NCBI GenBank assembly: GCA_021805735.1
Contig: JAJZEE010000004.1
Coordinates: 1-62,839, forward strand
Origin: Bacillota bacterium
GTDB lineage: Bacteria; Bacillota; Bacilli; Alicyclobacillales; SLC66
Direction of reading: 5' to 3'
DNA: 62,839 bases
Position numbers and translations under genes: made by a program. Of this stretch, positions 1 to 8,279 are shown in pieces. The notes beneath the pieces were generated by a model, which saw only the letters and a list, made by a program, of their open reading frames with translations, was not told the DNA's origin and did not search any database. Numbering within the stretch: position 1 is the stretch's first letter; the number at the start of each line of letters is the position of its first letter.

Positions 1-56
1 ATTTGATATAATATGAGACAAGCCGTTAAGTGCCCATACCGTTTGGAGGCCTCCAA

Positions 57-905
57 GTGACACATTCACATCTGATTCCGGCCCTTGTGGCTGGTGTAAT
101 TGAGGGTATTGTTGAATGGCTGCCCGTCAGCAGCAAAACCATGATCACGCTTTACTTCTCTGTACTAGGCATTAATGTACAAAGCGCATACAATCTGGGT
201 TTGATTGCTAATTTAGGGTCATTCTTTGCCGCTTTGTACTATTTTCGATCCGAGGCTTGGGGAGTCGTTAAAGCCCTTAGGCATCCGTTCGCGGACGAAC
301 CAAATGCCCGCCTGCTTCGCTTCTTGTTTGTCGGAACCCTTGCCACGGGCGTCGTCGGCATTCCGCTTTATGTAACCATCCTGAGTGCCTTCAGTATTGT
401 CGGCGGGTCCATTGCAATGATCATCATTGGAGTGCTTCTATTGATCACCGCATTTATTGCCAGACGCAAGGAACAGATGATGAAGAATGCCGCGACATCG
501 ACGACAAGAGGAAGACCGGTCACCGCAGTGTCGGCTCTCGTCACCGGGGCGATGCAAGGATTGGCGGCTTTGCCCGGTATAAGCCGGAGCGGGATGACCA
601 TTACCCCTCTTCTCTGGATGGGTTTTTCCGGCGAGGAATCGATACGTTTATCCTTCATGCTTGACGTGCTGGCCCTTCTTGGCGCAGGGGTCGTGCCTGT
701 TGTCATCGGCAAGGGAGGGCAAACGGCCGTTCTTCAATTCGGTTGGGGAGCTACCCTGATTATGCTGCTCGTGGCCGCTATCATCTCGTTTCTGGCCATC
801 AATGGAGTGCTGAGACTGGCAAAAAAGTTGCGAACTTCCGTCGTGACTTTTGTTATTGCAGTAATAACTCTTTTGGCGCCCATTGCAGCTCTCATCAGAC
901 TTTAA
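57..905 (+). CDS. uppP: Undecaprenyl-diphosphatase (UppP/BacA family)
   Basis: Integral membrane enzyme that dephosphorylates undecaprenyl diphosphate and so recycles the lipid carrier for peptidoglycan and other wall polymers. The protein is about 282 residues with many hydrophobic segments. Both family signatures are visible: an N-terminal EGIVEWLPVSSK stretch (the family's EG..E.LP.SS motif) and PGISRSG near residue 180, which supplies the catalytic serine/arginine loop. A GTG at 30 also opens the frame, but the GTG at 57 lies 8 nt after GGAGG and aligns better with the family N-terminus. A TATAAT-like -10 lies at 7-12 at the window edge. It is monocistronic here; the next gene has its own promoter. 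BacA overexpression gives bacitracin tolerance, but nothing here shows that role. Confidence 0.9.
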   Translation: MTHSHLIPALVAGVIEGIVEWLPVSSKTMITLYFSVLGINVQSAYNLGLIANLGSFFAALYYFRSEAWGVVKALRHPFADEPNARLLRFLFVGTLATGVVGIPLYVTILSAFSIVGGSIAMIIIGVLLLITAFIARRKEQMMKNAATSTTRGRPVTAVSALVTGAMQGLAALPGISRSGMTITPLLWMGFSGEESIRLSFMLDVLALLGAGVVPVVIGKGGQTAVLQFGWGATLIMLLVAAIISFLAINGVLRLAKKLRTSVVTFVIAVITLLAPIAALIRL

Positions 906-1037
906 TGCACTCAAATGCACTTTAATGCTCATGACGCGTTGGCATCGGCGCCATAGACCCGAAAGCGGCAGTTGTCCGGGTGCCGAGAACCCCGTCTACC
1001 CGATATTCTGACAGAACCCTGTATTTCACCGCCTCTG

Positions 1038-1086
1038 TGCATGCGAAAACTGCAACGCCATTTGTCGCTTGCAGTTTTCGCATGCA
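1038..1086. repeat. 18-bp perfect inverted repeat upstream of the ABC efflux operon
   Basis: Arms 1038-1055 and 1069-1086 are exact reverse complements (TGCATGCGAAAACTGCAA) around a 13-nt spacer. The right arm contains the -35 element of the promoter for the following operon. With no T-tract it is unlikely to be a simple uppP terminator. It could be a regulator-binding dyad or a cruciform-forming site. Confidence 0.75.
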
Positions 1087-1115
1087 TCTATATAATAATG
1101 AGTGATTACTCACTC
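1069..1115 (+). promoter_or_regulatory. Promoter and TetR-type operator of the ABC efflux operon
   Basis: The -35 TTGCAG (1069-1074) and -10 TATAAT (1091-1096) are separated by 16 bp. Immediately after the -10 is a perfect dyad, GAGTGA-TTAC-TCACTC (1100-1115), covering the expected transcription start. This placement and symmetry are typical of TetR operators, and the operon ends with a TetR gene, so autorepression is the natural inference. Confidence 0.7.
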
Positions 1116-1134
1116 TGATCGGAGGGTGGATGCG

Positions 1135-1881
1135 ATGCATGGTGAACAGACCTCGCAGCTTCAACCGGGAATTAAAGTGATTCATGTTGACAAGAAATTC
1201 GGCAAAGTCAGCGTTTTGAAGGACATCACTATGGAAGTGAAGGCCAACGAGATATTTGGCCTGCTGGGGCCGTCTGGATCGGGCAAGACGACCCTCGTAA
1301 AGCTCATTGCCGGAATGGCTGAGCCTTCAAATGGAGAGGTTTATGTGAGCGGCGTCCGAATGCCCAATTTGAACATGCTGAACAACATTGGGTATATGGC
1401 GCAATCCGATGCGCTGTACAGTGAATTGACCGCATTGGAGAACCTTGCTTTCTTTGCGGCTCTCGTTGGTTTGAATGGCGCAGTCCGCAAACAACGGATT
1501 GAGGAAGTGACGCAACTGGTCAATCTGGCCAACTTCCTCAAACGCCCCATAGCCACATACTCAGGCGGTATGAAGCGTCGTCTTTCGCTCGCCATCGCGC
1601 TGCTCCATCGCCCCGAGATTTTGATTCTGGATGAACCCACGGTAGGTATCGATCCGGTGCTTCGTAAATCGATTTGGGATGAACTACGGAATCTCAGCCA
1701 ATCCGGTACGACCATTCTTTTGACCACACACGTGATGGACGAGGCGGAAAAATGCACCCGGCTTGGCATGATTCGCGATGGACGGCTAATAGCCGTGGGG
1801 GCGCCGGATGAATTGAAGCAGAGTGCGGGATCGCAATCCTTGGAGGACGCGTTTCTGGTGTATGGGGGTGTCAGGAAATGA
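1135..1881 (+). CDS. ABC-2 type transporter, ATP-binding protein
   Basis: Cytoplasmic ATPase of a two-component exporter. It has Walker A (GPSGSGKT), a Q-loop (GYMAQSD), the signature YSGGMKRR, Walker B (LILDEPT) and the H-loop TTHVMDEAEK, an arrangement typical of DrrA/CcmA-like drug or lipid exporters. The frame is open from 1102, but ATG 1135 is preferred because GGAGGG lies 8 nt upstream and the TetR operator overlaps the upstream codons. Its stop overlaps the start of the permease by 4 nt (ATGA), showing translational coupling. The substrate cannot be read from sequence; control by the TetR gene at the operon end suggests toxic or amphiphilic compounds. Confidence 0.88.
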   Translation: MHGEQTSQLQPGIKVIHVDKKFGKVSVLKDITMEVKANEIFGLLGPSGSGKTTLVKLIAGMAEPSNGEVYVSGVRMPNLNMLNNIGYMAQSDALYSELTALENLAFFAALVGLNGAVRKQRIEEVTQLVNLANFLKRPIATYSGGMKRRLSLAIALLHRPEILILDEPTVGIDPVLRKSIWDELRNLSQSGTTILLTTHVMDEAEKCTRLGMIRDGRLIAVGAPDELKQSAGSQSLEDAFLVYGGVRK

Positions 1882-2912
1882 GAGTGCGTTCACTGATTCT
1901 GCGCATTGTCCGTCAATTCTTTCGCGACAAGCGTACGTTGGCGCTCATGATCCTGGCGCCACTGCTGATTCTGTGGTTGGTGGCGCTCATCTTTAACGGG
2001 AACACGTACCATCCCAAAATTGGCGCCGTAGATATTCCCCGGCAAATTGTTACACGCCTCGTCAATCAGGGGGCCGTCGTGGAGTCCTACTCGTCAAATG
2101 CCGCAGCGCTGAACGCTTTATCTTTGCAGAAGCTCGACGCCGCCATCAGTTTCGCAGACGGAGTTCCCCACATCACACTCGAAGGAAGTAATCCGTCAAA
2201 GAGCAAGACAGTTCTGCTTTTGGCGCAGAAGGTCCTGCTACAACCAGCCAACCCAATGCCCAGCCAAATGCAGCCCCCGGTGATTCGTTATCTGTACGGA
2301 TCCGCCAATATGTCGTCGTTCGACAACTTCGGTCCGGTGCTGATTGGAGTGTTCGCCTTCTTCTTCGTCTTCCTGATAGCCGGGATTGCATTTTTAAAAG
2401 AGCGTACCACAGGCACCCTGGAACGGCTCATGGCGACGCCGCTCAGACGCTGGGAAATGGTCGCGGGGTATGTGGTGGGCTATGGAATATTTACGATGAT
2501 TCAGGCCTGTCTCATTGCATGGTTTTCCGTGGGTGTCCTCGGGATGATGATGAATGGACAATTCTTGTACCTATTGTTAGTGACCTTATTGCTCTCCATG
2601 ACGGCATTGACACTCGGTACGCTGCTTTCGGCTTTCGCCAATTCTGAGTTTCAGATGATGCAGTTCATCCCCATCGTCATTGTGCCGCAAATCTTCTTTT
2701 CGGGATTGTTCAGCGTTGACAACATGGCGCCCTGGATGCGCCGACTGAGCGAGATTATGCCGCTGTACTACGGGGCGGACGCACTGCGCAACGTCATGAT
2801 TCGCGGCAAGGGATTTCTCGCCATCTGGCCAGATCTTTGCGTGTTGCTGGCGATGTCGCTGGTCTTTATGGCACTGAACGTCTTCGCGTTGCGCAAGTAT
2901 CGAAAAATATAG
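1878..2912 (+). CDS. ABC-2 type transporter, permease protein
   Basis: Membrane partner of the preceding ATPase (344 aa). An N-terminal transmembrane helix (about residues 20-40) is followed by an extracellular domain of roughly 110 residues, then five hydrophobic segments in the C-terminal half. The FLKERTTGTLERLMATPL stretch is the conserved coupling-helix region of ABC-2 permeases such as YhgE and DrrB. The 4-nt overlap with the ATPase and 12-nt gap to the TetR gene define a three-gene operon. The substrate is unknown. Confidence 0.85.
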   Translation: MRVRSLILRIVRQFFRDKRTLALMILAPLLILWLVALIFNGNTYHPKIGAVDIPRQIVTRLVNQGAVVESYSSNAAALNALSLQKLDAAISFADGVPHITLEGSNPSKSKTVLLLAQKVLLQPANPMPSQMQPPVIRYLYGSANMSSFDNFGPVLIGVFAFFFVFLIAGIAFLKERTTGTLERLMATPLRRWEMVAGYVVGYGIFTMIQACLIAWFSVGVLGMMMNGQFLYLLLVTLLLSMTALTLGTLLSAFANSEFQMMQFIPIVIVPQIFFSGLFSVDNMAPWMRRLSEIMPLYYGADALRNVMIRGKGFLAIWPDLCVLLAMSLVFMALNVFALRKYRKI

Positions 2913-2924
2913 GGAGGGAGCGGC

Positions 2925-3593
2925 GTGCCGGATCAAGTGGAACAATGGCTGGCAGAACTATTGCGTCTCAACGACGAAGAGGAAAAGGTTACGGAGAAAC
3001 AAATCAAGATTGTGCAGGCGGCCGTGGAAATCTTCGCGGAGAAGGGATACTCCGCGACTTCGACGAGCGAAATTGCCCAGAAAGCAGGCGTAGCCGAAGG
3101 AACGATATTTCGCCACTACAAGACGAAACAAAACTTGTTGATAGCGATCGTCACGCCGATTATGGAAAAGCTTGTGGCGCCATTTGTGATTCGCAATTTC
3201 CAGGAAGTACTCAATGTGCAGTACGAACACTTTGAAGATTTTATGAGAGCCATGTTGATCAACCGGCTTGCCTTTACTCGAAAGTATGCGCCAGTGTTGA
3301 AGGTAATGATTCACGAGATCCCTTTTAACCCCGACTTGCAAGCACAGTTCATGGAACATGTGTCAACAAATGTTGTGGAACGCGTTCGGCGGATCGTCGT
3401 TCACTTTCAAGCGCAAGGACAAATCATAGAAGCTCCCGCCGATTCCATCGTTCGGATGTGTGCTTCCACTATAGTGGGGTACGCCGTCACGCGCTATCTT
3501 TTGGCGCCTGAACGCGACTGGAATGATGACGAGGAGATCGATCTGATGGTTCGCTTCATGATGCACGGACTCTCTCTCAACCCAGTCAGATGA
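2925..3593 (+). CDS. TetR/AcrR family transcriptional regulator
   Basis: Predicted repressor of its own operon. Residues about 25-75 form the helix-turn-helix: QIKIVQAAVEIFAEKGYSAT, then TSEIAQKAGVAEGTIFRHYKTK, the classic TetR recognition helix. The remaining 150 residues are the variable helical ligand-binding and dimer domain. The GTG start is set by GGGAGG about 8 nt upstream, 12 nt after the permease stop. An extended acidic, charged N-terminus of about 22 residues precedes the HTH. The dyad at 1100-1115 is the likely target. Confidence 0.88.
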   Translation: MPDQVEQWLAELLRLNDEEEKVTEKQIKIVQAAVEIFAEKGYSATSTSEIAQKAGVAEGTIFRHYKTKQNLLIAIVTPIMEKLVAPFVIRNFQEVLNVQYEHFEDFMRAMLINRLAFTRKYAPVLKVMIHEIPFNPDLQAQFMEHVSTNVVERVRRIVVHFQAQGQIIEAPADSIVRMCASTIVGYAVTRYLLAPERDWNDDEEIDLMVRFMMHGLSLNPVR

Positions 3594-3649
3594 GCGGCAA
3601 TCGCCTCCGCGTCGGTCTGTCTGCGCGCGGAGCGGTCAAGCTCTGCGCG

Positions 3650-4333
3650 CTACAGGTACAGGTCTGATCGCCACATTTTGTGAAGCGGTTCAATGGTCAT
3701 TTGCACATCCGGGTTCATTTGGTTCACAATGCGGCGTAGCTGCAATTCATCGATGGTCGGTCCAAATTGGCTGGCATGGGCGCTGGAAGCACGCAGCTTG
3801 CGTTCAAACACCGCAGCAATATCCACATAATAGTTGGGTTCGTCGCAATTGAAGAGATACAGTTCCTGACTCCGGTGGCACAAGACATCATTGGATAGCT
3901 GCCCGTGATAATACCAGCAGTTTGCCCCTAAATGAGCAGCCTCAATCATGGCAAACCCGATGACCCGGTGATCCGAATGAATCTCGTACCGTTTCCACGG
4001 ATCAAACGTGAGCACAATGTCCGGTCGAATTGAGCGTACAAGACGAAACAACGTTTCCTTCAGGTCGGTCGCATACTGAAGCTCCCCGTCCCTGTATCCG
4101 AGTTGCACGACTTCACGGATGCCCAGATGCATTGCGGCCGACTCCATCTCCACTCTCCTGATATCGGCAATCGCCTCTGGGGTCAGCGAGGGATTGTGAC
4201 TCCCCTTTTCTCCTTGCGTACCCACCACGAGTGTGACGTCATTGCCAGAATCAGTGAGTTTCAAAATGGTGCCTGAACAAAAGACTTCATCGTCCGGATG
4301 GGCAACGCAAATGAGCACTTTCTTCCCCTGCAT
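3650..4333 (-). CDS. PIG-L family deacetylase (LmbE-like)
   Basis: Zinc-dependent N-acetyl-sugar deacetylase fold, 227 aa. The metal-binding AHPDDE motif is at residues 11-16 and the third ligand histidine lies in the SDHR motif near 130. In Bacillota this family includes BshB enzymes that deacetylate GlcNAc-malate in bacillithiol synthesis; the size suits BshB2-like proteins, but no bsh partner is nearby, so the substrate is open. AAGGGG precedes the ATG. It is monocistronic and convergent with the TetR gene. The 57-bp gap contains GC-rich inverted segments but no clear T-tract. Confidence 0.8.
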   Translation of the reverse strand: MQGKKVLICVAHPDDEVFCSGTILKLTDSGNDVTLVVGTQGEKGSHNPSLTPEAIADIRRVEMESAAMHLGIREVVQLGYRDGELQYATDLKETLFRLVRSIRPDIVLTFDPWKRYEIHSDHRVIGFAMIEAAHLGANCWYYHGQLSNDVLCHRSQELYLFNCDEPNYYVDIAAVFERKLRASSAHASQFGPTIDELQLRRIVNQMNPDVQMTIEPLHKMWRSDLYL

Positions 4334-4451
4334 GACAATTCCCCTTTACAATGAGCGCAGATGCAGATATCCCAGTCAATATATTAGTCAATATGAGGCC
4401 GCGCTCTCCCCTTGTCAAGATGACCGCCACGGTTCGGGATAACTCCTTTAT

Positions 4452-4475
4452 TATATACCCCGATCGGTATATAAT
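4452..4475 (+). promoter_or_regulatory. CsoR/CstR-type operator before the repressor gene
   Basis: Inverted repeat TATATACC (4452-4459) and GGTATATA (4466-4473) around a 6-nt centre, overlapping a TATAAT -10 at 4470-4475. The ATACC...GGTAT core matches the operator before the rhodanese gene (4837-4852), so the repressor probably controls both units. Confidence 0.65.
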
Positions 4476-4536
4476 GAGCTCATGTTCCAGAAGGACGCAG
4501 CACTACTCATCCCACCGTGAAGGATGGTGATGCATC

Positions 4537-4824
4537 GTGACGGATTCGCAGCTCAACCAGCAGGCAACGTATAGTGTGGATGAAAAGAGCAGATTGCGGG
4601 ACATTGCCGATCAAATCAGCGCAGTCCTGTCCATGATGGATCAGAAACGCAACTGTGTCGATGTGATACCACCGCTGGCGGCCATTCATTCGTCGGTGGA
4701 TTATCTCATTTTACACATTGTTGGCGAAAGCATGACACAATGCATCCGCACTGAACTGCGTACAGGCGACTCAGCGGAGGATGTGATCCGGGAGAACATC
4801 CGCATTTTGATGAAAAGTCGCTAG
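4537..4824 (+). CDS. CsoR/FrmR family repressor, CstR-like persulfide sensor
   Basis: Small all-helical repressor of the DUF156 family (95 aa). The first sensor cysteine is in the RNCVDV motif and the second in MTQCI. The histidine that sits four residues before the second cysteine in copper-sensing CsoR (DHLRHC) is replaced by serine (ESMTQC). A two-Cys, no-His pattern is the hallmark of CstR, which senses persulfides/polysulfides. The adjacent rhodanese, itself behind a matching operator, supports sulfur rather than copper sensing. GTG start at 4537 after AAGGATGG. The N-terminus of about 18 residues is longer than usual. Confidence 0.78.
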   Translation: MTDSQLNQQATYSVDEKSRLRDIADQISAVLSMMDQKRNCVDVIPPLAAIHSSVDYLILHIVGESMTQCIRTELRTGDSAEDVIRENIRILMKSR

Positions 4825-4831
4825 CAGACAT

Positions 4832-4860
4832 TTGATATACCCGTATGGGTATCATATAAT
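4832..4860 (+). promoter_or_regulatory. Promoter with CsoR/CstR-type operator before rhodanese
   Basis: -35 TTGATA (4832-4837), 17-bp spacer, -10 TATAAT (4855-4860). The spacer is almost filled by the perfect dyad ATACCC-GTAT-GGGTAT (4837-4852), the G/C-tract operator form bound by CsoR-family repressors. Repression by blocking RNA polymerase is expected. Confidence 0.75.
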
Positions 4861-4939
4861 GATCTGGCCAGCACTGTTTGCAACGCCAGGATCGCGGCTG
4901 CATGGCGCGTGATCGGGAACGATAAAGGAGGAATTCACG

Positions 4940-5242
4940 GTGAGCGGACATTGTCCAACTATTTCCATCCACGCATTGAAGAGCCGAATTTTCGGCCACG
5001 ATGCGGCCCAGATTGTTGATGTGAGAGAAATCGATGAGTACCGGGCGGGTCATATCGAAGGATCCATCCTGATCCCACTTGGCGAACTCCCTTACCGATT
5101 GCATGAAATCGATCATCGCAAGGACCTGATTGTGGTGTGCCGTTCAGGAAACCGTAGCGCGCAAGCCTGTGAGATCCTGCGAACGCATGGGTTTTCCAAT
5201 GCCCAAACCCTTACAGGCGGTTTGACAGCCTGGTCTGCCTGA
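4940..5242 (+). CDS. Single-domain rhodanese (sulfurtransferase)
   Basis: 100-residue cytoplasmic rhodanese domain that carries sulfane sulfur on a cysteine. The active-site loop CRSGNRS with its catalytic cysteine is at about residue 70, and the substrate-strand motif DVREIDEYRAGHIEGSILIP is present. AAGGAGG precedes the GTG start. The gene lies directly behind a CstR-type operator, as rhodaneses do in cst sulfide/persulfide detoxification operons; no persulfide dioxygenase or sulfide-quinone reductase is adjacent here. Confidence 0.87.
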   Translation: MSGHCPTISIHALKSRIFGHDAAQIVDVREIDEYRAGHIEGSILIPLGELPYRLHEIDHRKDLIVVCRSGNRSAQACEILRTHGFSNAQTLTGGLTAWSA

Positions 5243-5285
5243 TCCAACGGAATGGAGATGTAGAGCAAACCGCCCTGCCACGACC

Positions 5286-5331
5286 GCGCGTAAGCACCCC
5301 ATGGGCTTCTGGCCATGAGGTGCTTACGCGC
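5286..5331. terminator. Strong hairpin between convergent units
   Basis: Perfect 13-bp stem (5286-5298 with 5319-5331) and a 20-nt loop, placed between the rhodanese stop and the end of the minus-strand peptide/sugar ABC operon. No clear T-tract on either side. Position suggests a bidirectional transcription barrier. Confidence 0.55.
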
Positions 5332-5406
5332 TTATGCGATAAGACCAGCTGCGGATGTGCAGCGCAGACGCAAATCCGCGATCGACGATGCCGGGAAACC
5401 GCATGT

Positions 5407-6363
5407 CTACAGGTGACACGCCACCTGATGCTGCGCGCTCTGTTCAAGCAACGGCGGATTCTCCGTGCGGCAGATCGCCATAACATGCGGGCAGCGATCG
5501 GCAAACGGACATCCCACTCGGCCCTCCGCCAGGTTGGGAGAACGGTTGCTCGTTTCCGGCAACGGCCCCGTATGAACTGCGCCGGGAGTGGCTGCCAACA
5601 GCAAGCGCGTGTAAGGATGCCGCGGTCTTTCAACGAGTTCGTCAGCTGGCGCGGCTTCCATAATCTGACCTCCGTACATGACCATGATGCGATCGCCAAA
5701 GTAGCGGGCAGACGCCAGATCGTGAGTGATGTACAGATAGGCAAGCGAATATTCCTGCTGAAGTTGCTTTAGCAAATGCAGTATTTCGGCTCGAATGGAT
5801 ACATCCAGCATAGAGATGGGCTCATCCGCCACCAGGACCCGAGGCTTCACGGCAAGCGCCCGGGCAATGGCCACCCTTTGCCGTTGCCCACCCGACAGTT
5901 CGTGTGGAAACTTTAAACGCATTTCAGAAACAGGAGTAAGACCCACAGTTCGCAATGATTCATCAATCTGTTCGCCTATGGCGCCCTCCCTGCCCTGCCT
6001 ATGCTTGCGAATGGGCAACCGCATATGTCGTTCCACCGTCTTGACGGGATTAAGGGAACCGTAAGGGTCTTGAAAGACCATCTGGATCTGTCTTCGATAT
6101 GCGACCAAGGCTTTTCCTCTGATCTTCGTCACATCGGCCCCGCCGAGATGAATCGATCCACTGGATGGCGTCAAGATGCGAACCAGTGCTCGGCCGATGG
6201 TGGTTTTCCCACTTCCCGATTCGCCCACCAATGCGACCACTTCTCCGGGAGCGATCGTAAAACTCACATGATTCACTGGCACGATGTATTGCCGCTTCAG
6301 ACCACTGCCCACCGGAAACCGCACGACAAGATCCTTCACTTCGATCAACGGTTCATTGGCCAT
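5407..6363 (-). CDS. Oligopeptide/oligosaccharide ABC transporter ATPase (OppF/DppF type)
   Basis: Second ATPase of a nickel/peptide/opine-type importer. Walker A (GESGSGKTT), the Q-loop, LSGGQRQRVAIARAL, Walker B (VLVADEP) and the C-terminal cysteine-rich oligo_HPY tail (GCPFADRCPHVMAIC) are present. ATG 6363 is preferred to upstream codons because GGAGGAG sits 8 nt before it; it overlaps the end of the upstream ATPase gene by 11 nt. It is the last gene of the operon running from the LacI regulator, so glycan rather than peptide uptake is likely. Confidence 0.88.
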   Translation of the reverse strand: MANEPLIEVKDLVVRFPVGSGLKRQYIVPVNHVSFTIAPGEVVALVGESGSGKTTIGRALVRILTPSSGSIHLGGADVTKIRGKALVAYRRQIQMVFQDPYGSLNPVKTVERHMRLPIRKHRQGREGAIGEQIDESLRTVGLTPVSEMRLKFPHELSGGQRQRVAIARALAVKPRVLVADEPISMLDVSIRAEILHLLKQLQQEYSLAYLYITHDLASARYFGDRIMVMYGGQIMEAAPADELVERPRHPYTRLLLAATPGAVHTGPLPETSNRSPNLAEGRVGCPFADRCPHVMAICRTENPPLLEQSAQHQVACHL

Positions 6364-7348
6364 GATGAATCTCCTCCGGTACAAAGCGATGACAAGAGAT
6401 CTCGGAACCCTCTACTACCTGCAAAAGCGGGCGCATAGTCCGACACGGCTCAAAGGCATACCGACAGCGAGGATGAAACGCGCAACCGGAAGGAAGACGC
6501 AAAAGATTGGGCGGAGTCCCCGGAATCCCCTCCAGAGCCACTGACTTACCCGTAATTTTAGGAATCGCTCGCCATAGTCCTTCCGTGTACGGGTGATGCG
6601 CAACTTCCGGATCCATCAGCGAACGGGCTTTCGTGACTTCAACCACGCGACCCGCGTACATGATGGCAATACGCGAAGCGAGTTGCGACACCAGGCTGAA
6701 GTCGTGGCTGATAAACAACACGGAAAATTGAGCGCGTTGCTGAATTTCCTTAATCTGATCGAGAATGGATCTCTGTACCACCACGTCCAAAGCCGTTGTC
6801 GGTTCATCCATAATAACCAGAGAGGGTTCCAGGGCAATGGCAATGGCAATGACAATCCGCTGCCGCATGCCCCCCGATAACTCATGGGGATAACTGGTGA
6901 TTCGGCTGCGGTCAATCCGAACCAGATCCACCAGTTCATACGCCTTGTCGCGCGCTTCACTTTTGCTGAGTTGTGGTCGATGACTGAGCAACGTATCGAT
7001 AATCTGGGTCTCCACCGTCAACACGGGATTGAGCGCGTTCATCGCGCTTTGAAAAACCATCGATAGATTCGCCCAGCGAAATTGCCGCAACTCTTCCTTA
7101 TCCATCGCATAAATGTCTCTTCCAAGTATCCGGATCGATCCTTTGACAACTCGGGCAGAACCTTTGAGAAGACGCATCACGGCATAGGCGAGGGTTGATT
7201 TGCCAGACCCGGACTCTCCAATGAGACCCATAATCTCGTTGGGCAACACACGCAAATTCAAATCCTGAACGGCCAGTACGTCGCCCTTCGCCGTGCCATA
7301 CGCTACAGAAAGGTCATTGATCTCTAAAATGGCTTCATGGTTTGACAA
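6353..7348 (-). CDS. Oligopeptide/oligosaccharide ABC transporter ATPase (OppD/DppD type)
   Basis: First ATPase of the importer (331 aa): GESGSGKST Walker A, LSGGMRQRIVIAIA signature, MDEPTTALDV Walker B, and a C-terminal oligo_HPY region with FHPRCRYAFEPC. Overlaps the upstream permease by 14 nt. It pairs with the next gene as the usual heterodimeric ATPase of Opp/Dpp systems. Opp-type systems with glycosidase neighbours often import cello-, manno- or xylo-oligosaccharides. Confidence 0.88.
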   Translation of the reverse strand: MSNHEAILEINDLSVAYGTAKGDVLAVQDLNLRVLPNEIMGLIGESGSGKSTLAYAVMRLLKGSARVVKGSIRILGRDIYAMDKEELRQFRWANLSMVFQSAMNALNPVLTVETQIIDTLLSHRPQLSKSEARDKAYELVDLVRIDRSRITSYPHELSGGMRQRIVIAIAIALEPSLVIMDEPTTALDVVVQRSILDQIKEIQQRAQFSVLFISHDFSLVSQLASRIAIMYAGRVVEVTKARSLMDPEVAHHPYTEGLWRAIPKITGKSVALEGIPGTPPNLLRLPSGCAFHPRCRYAFEPCRTMRPLLQVVEGSEISCHRFVPEEIHHGQ

Positions 7349-8279
7349 CCTCTACACCCCCCGACTTTGACGATTTACGAACCTTTTCTTTGGCAGTGGT
7401 GTTTAAACGCGGATTGGTCACCTGATCGATGCCATAGTTCATCAGCGCCATACTCATACCGACGACGGCAATCGCCAGCCCTCCAGGCAACAACCACCAC
7501 CAGGCGCCCATAAGCATCGCTCCACCCGCATCAGCCCAGTACATCATGGTGCCCCAACTGATCACCGATGAGTTGCCAAGGCCAAGAAACTCCAAGAAGG
7601 CTTCACTCATAATGCCGCCGATAATGCCGCCCATCAAGACATGAATGATGAGAGACAGCATATTGGGCAGGATCTCGCCAAGCAAAATGCCGAGCTCCGA
7701 CGCACCCGACAATTTGGCTGCAGTGATAAAATCGCGATTGCGATAGGTCAGGGTTTGCGACCGCAGTGTTCTGGCCCCTCCGGCCCAGCCGGTAAATCCG
7801 ATCACAAAGACGATGACGTAAGGGCCAGAAGAATGAATATACGATGCGATCACGATGATCAGGGGCATCGAAGGGATGACCATAAAAATACTGGTTATGG
7901 TATCGAGAACATTGTCAATCCAGCCGCCGCGATACCCAGGGTACATGCCAATCAGCACCGCAACGGTCGTCGTCAGCAACCCGGCAAGCATGCCAACAGT
8001 CAGCGAGGTGCGCGACCCCCAAATGAACTGGGACAGCACATCCTCCCCATTGCCCGTTGTACCGAGCCAGTGACGCCAACTCGGCGCCGCCAGTTGCGCG
8101 AAATTCGTGTCACTCGGATTATAGGGCGCCAGCACGGGCGCAAATATCGCCATCAGAACAAAGAATAGAAAAATGATCAGGCCGACGCGCGCCTTGCCGT
8201 TGCTTAAAAATGCTTTCAGGCCCTGGAACTTTTTGCGCTTTTCCACTGCAGTCATGAGGCGAGCATTTCCTTCTGCCAC
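7335..8279 (-). CDS. ABC transporter permease (DppC type)
   Basis: Inner permease with an N-terminal OppC-like helix and a BPD_transp_1 domain. The EAA-loop region is GASELGILLGEILPNMLSLIIH, where the ATPase docks. The GTG start at 8279 shares one base with the stop of the upstream permease; an ATG at 8255 after AGAAGGAAA is an alternative start. The C-terminal tail is polar and Lys/Ser-rich. Product forms the channel with the DppB-type partner. Confidence 0.87.
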   Translation of the reverse strand: MAEGNARLMTAVEKRKKFQGLKAFLSNGKARVGLIIFLFFVLMAIFAPVLAPYNPSDTNFAQLAAPSWRHWLGTTGNGEDVLSQFIWGSRTSLTVGMLAGLLTTTVAVLIGMYPGYRGGWIDNVLDTITSIFMVIPSMPLIIVIASYIHSSGPYVIVFVIGFTGWAGGARTLRSQTLTYRNRDFITAAKLSGASELGILLGEILPNMLSLIIHVLMGGIIGGIMSEAFLEFLGLGNSSVISWGTMMYWADAGGAMLMGAWWWLLPGGLAIAVVGMSMALMNYGIDQVTNPRLNTTAKEKVRKSSKSGGVEVVKP

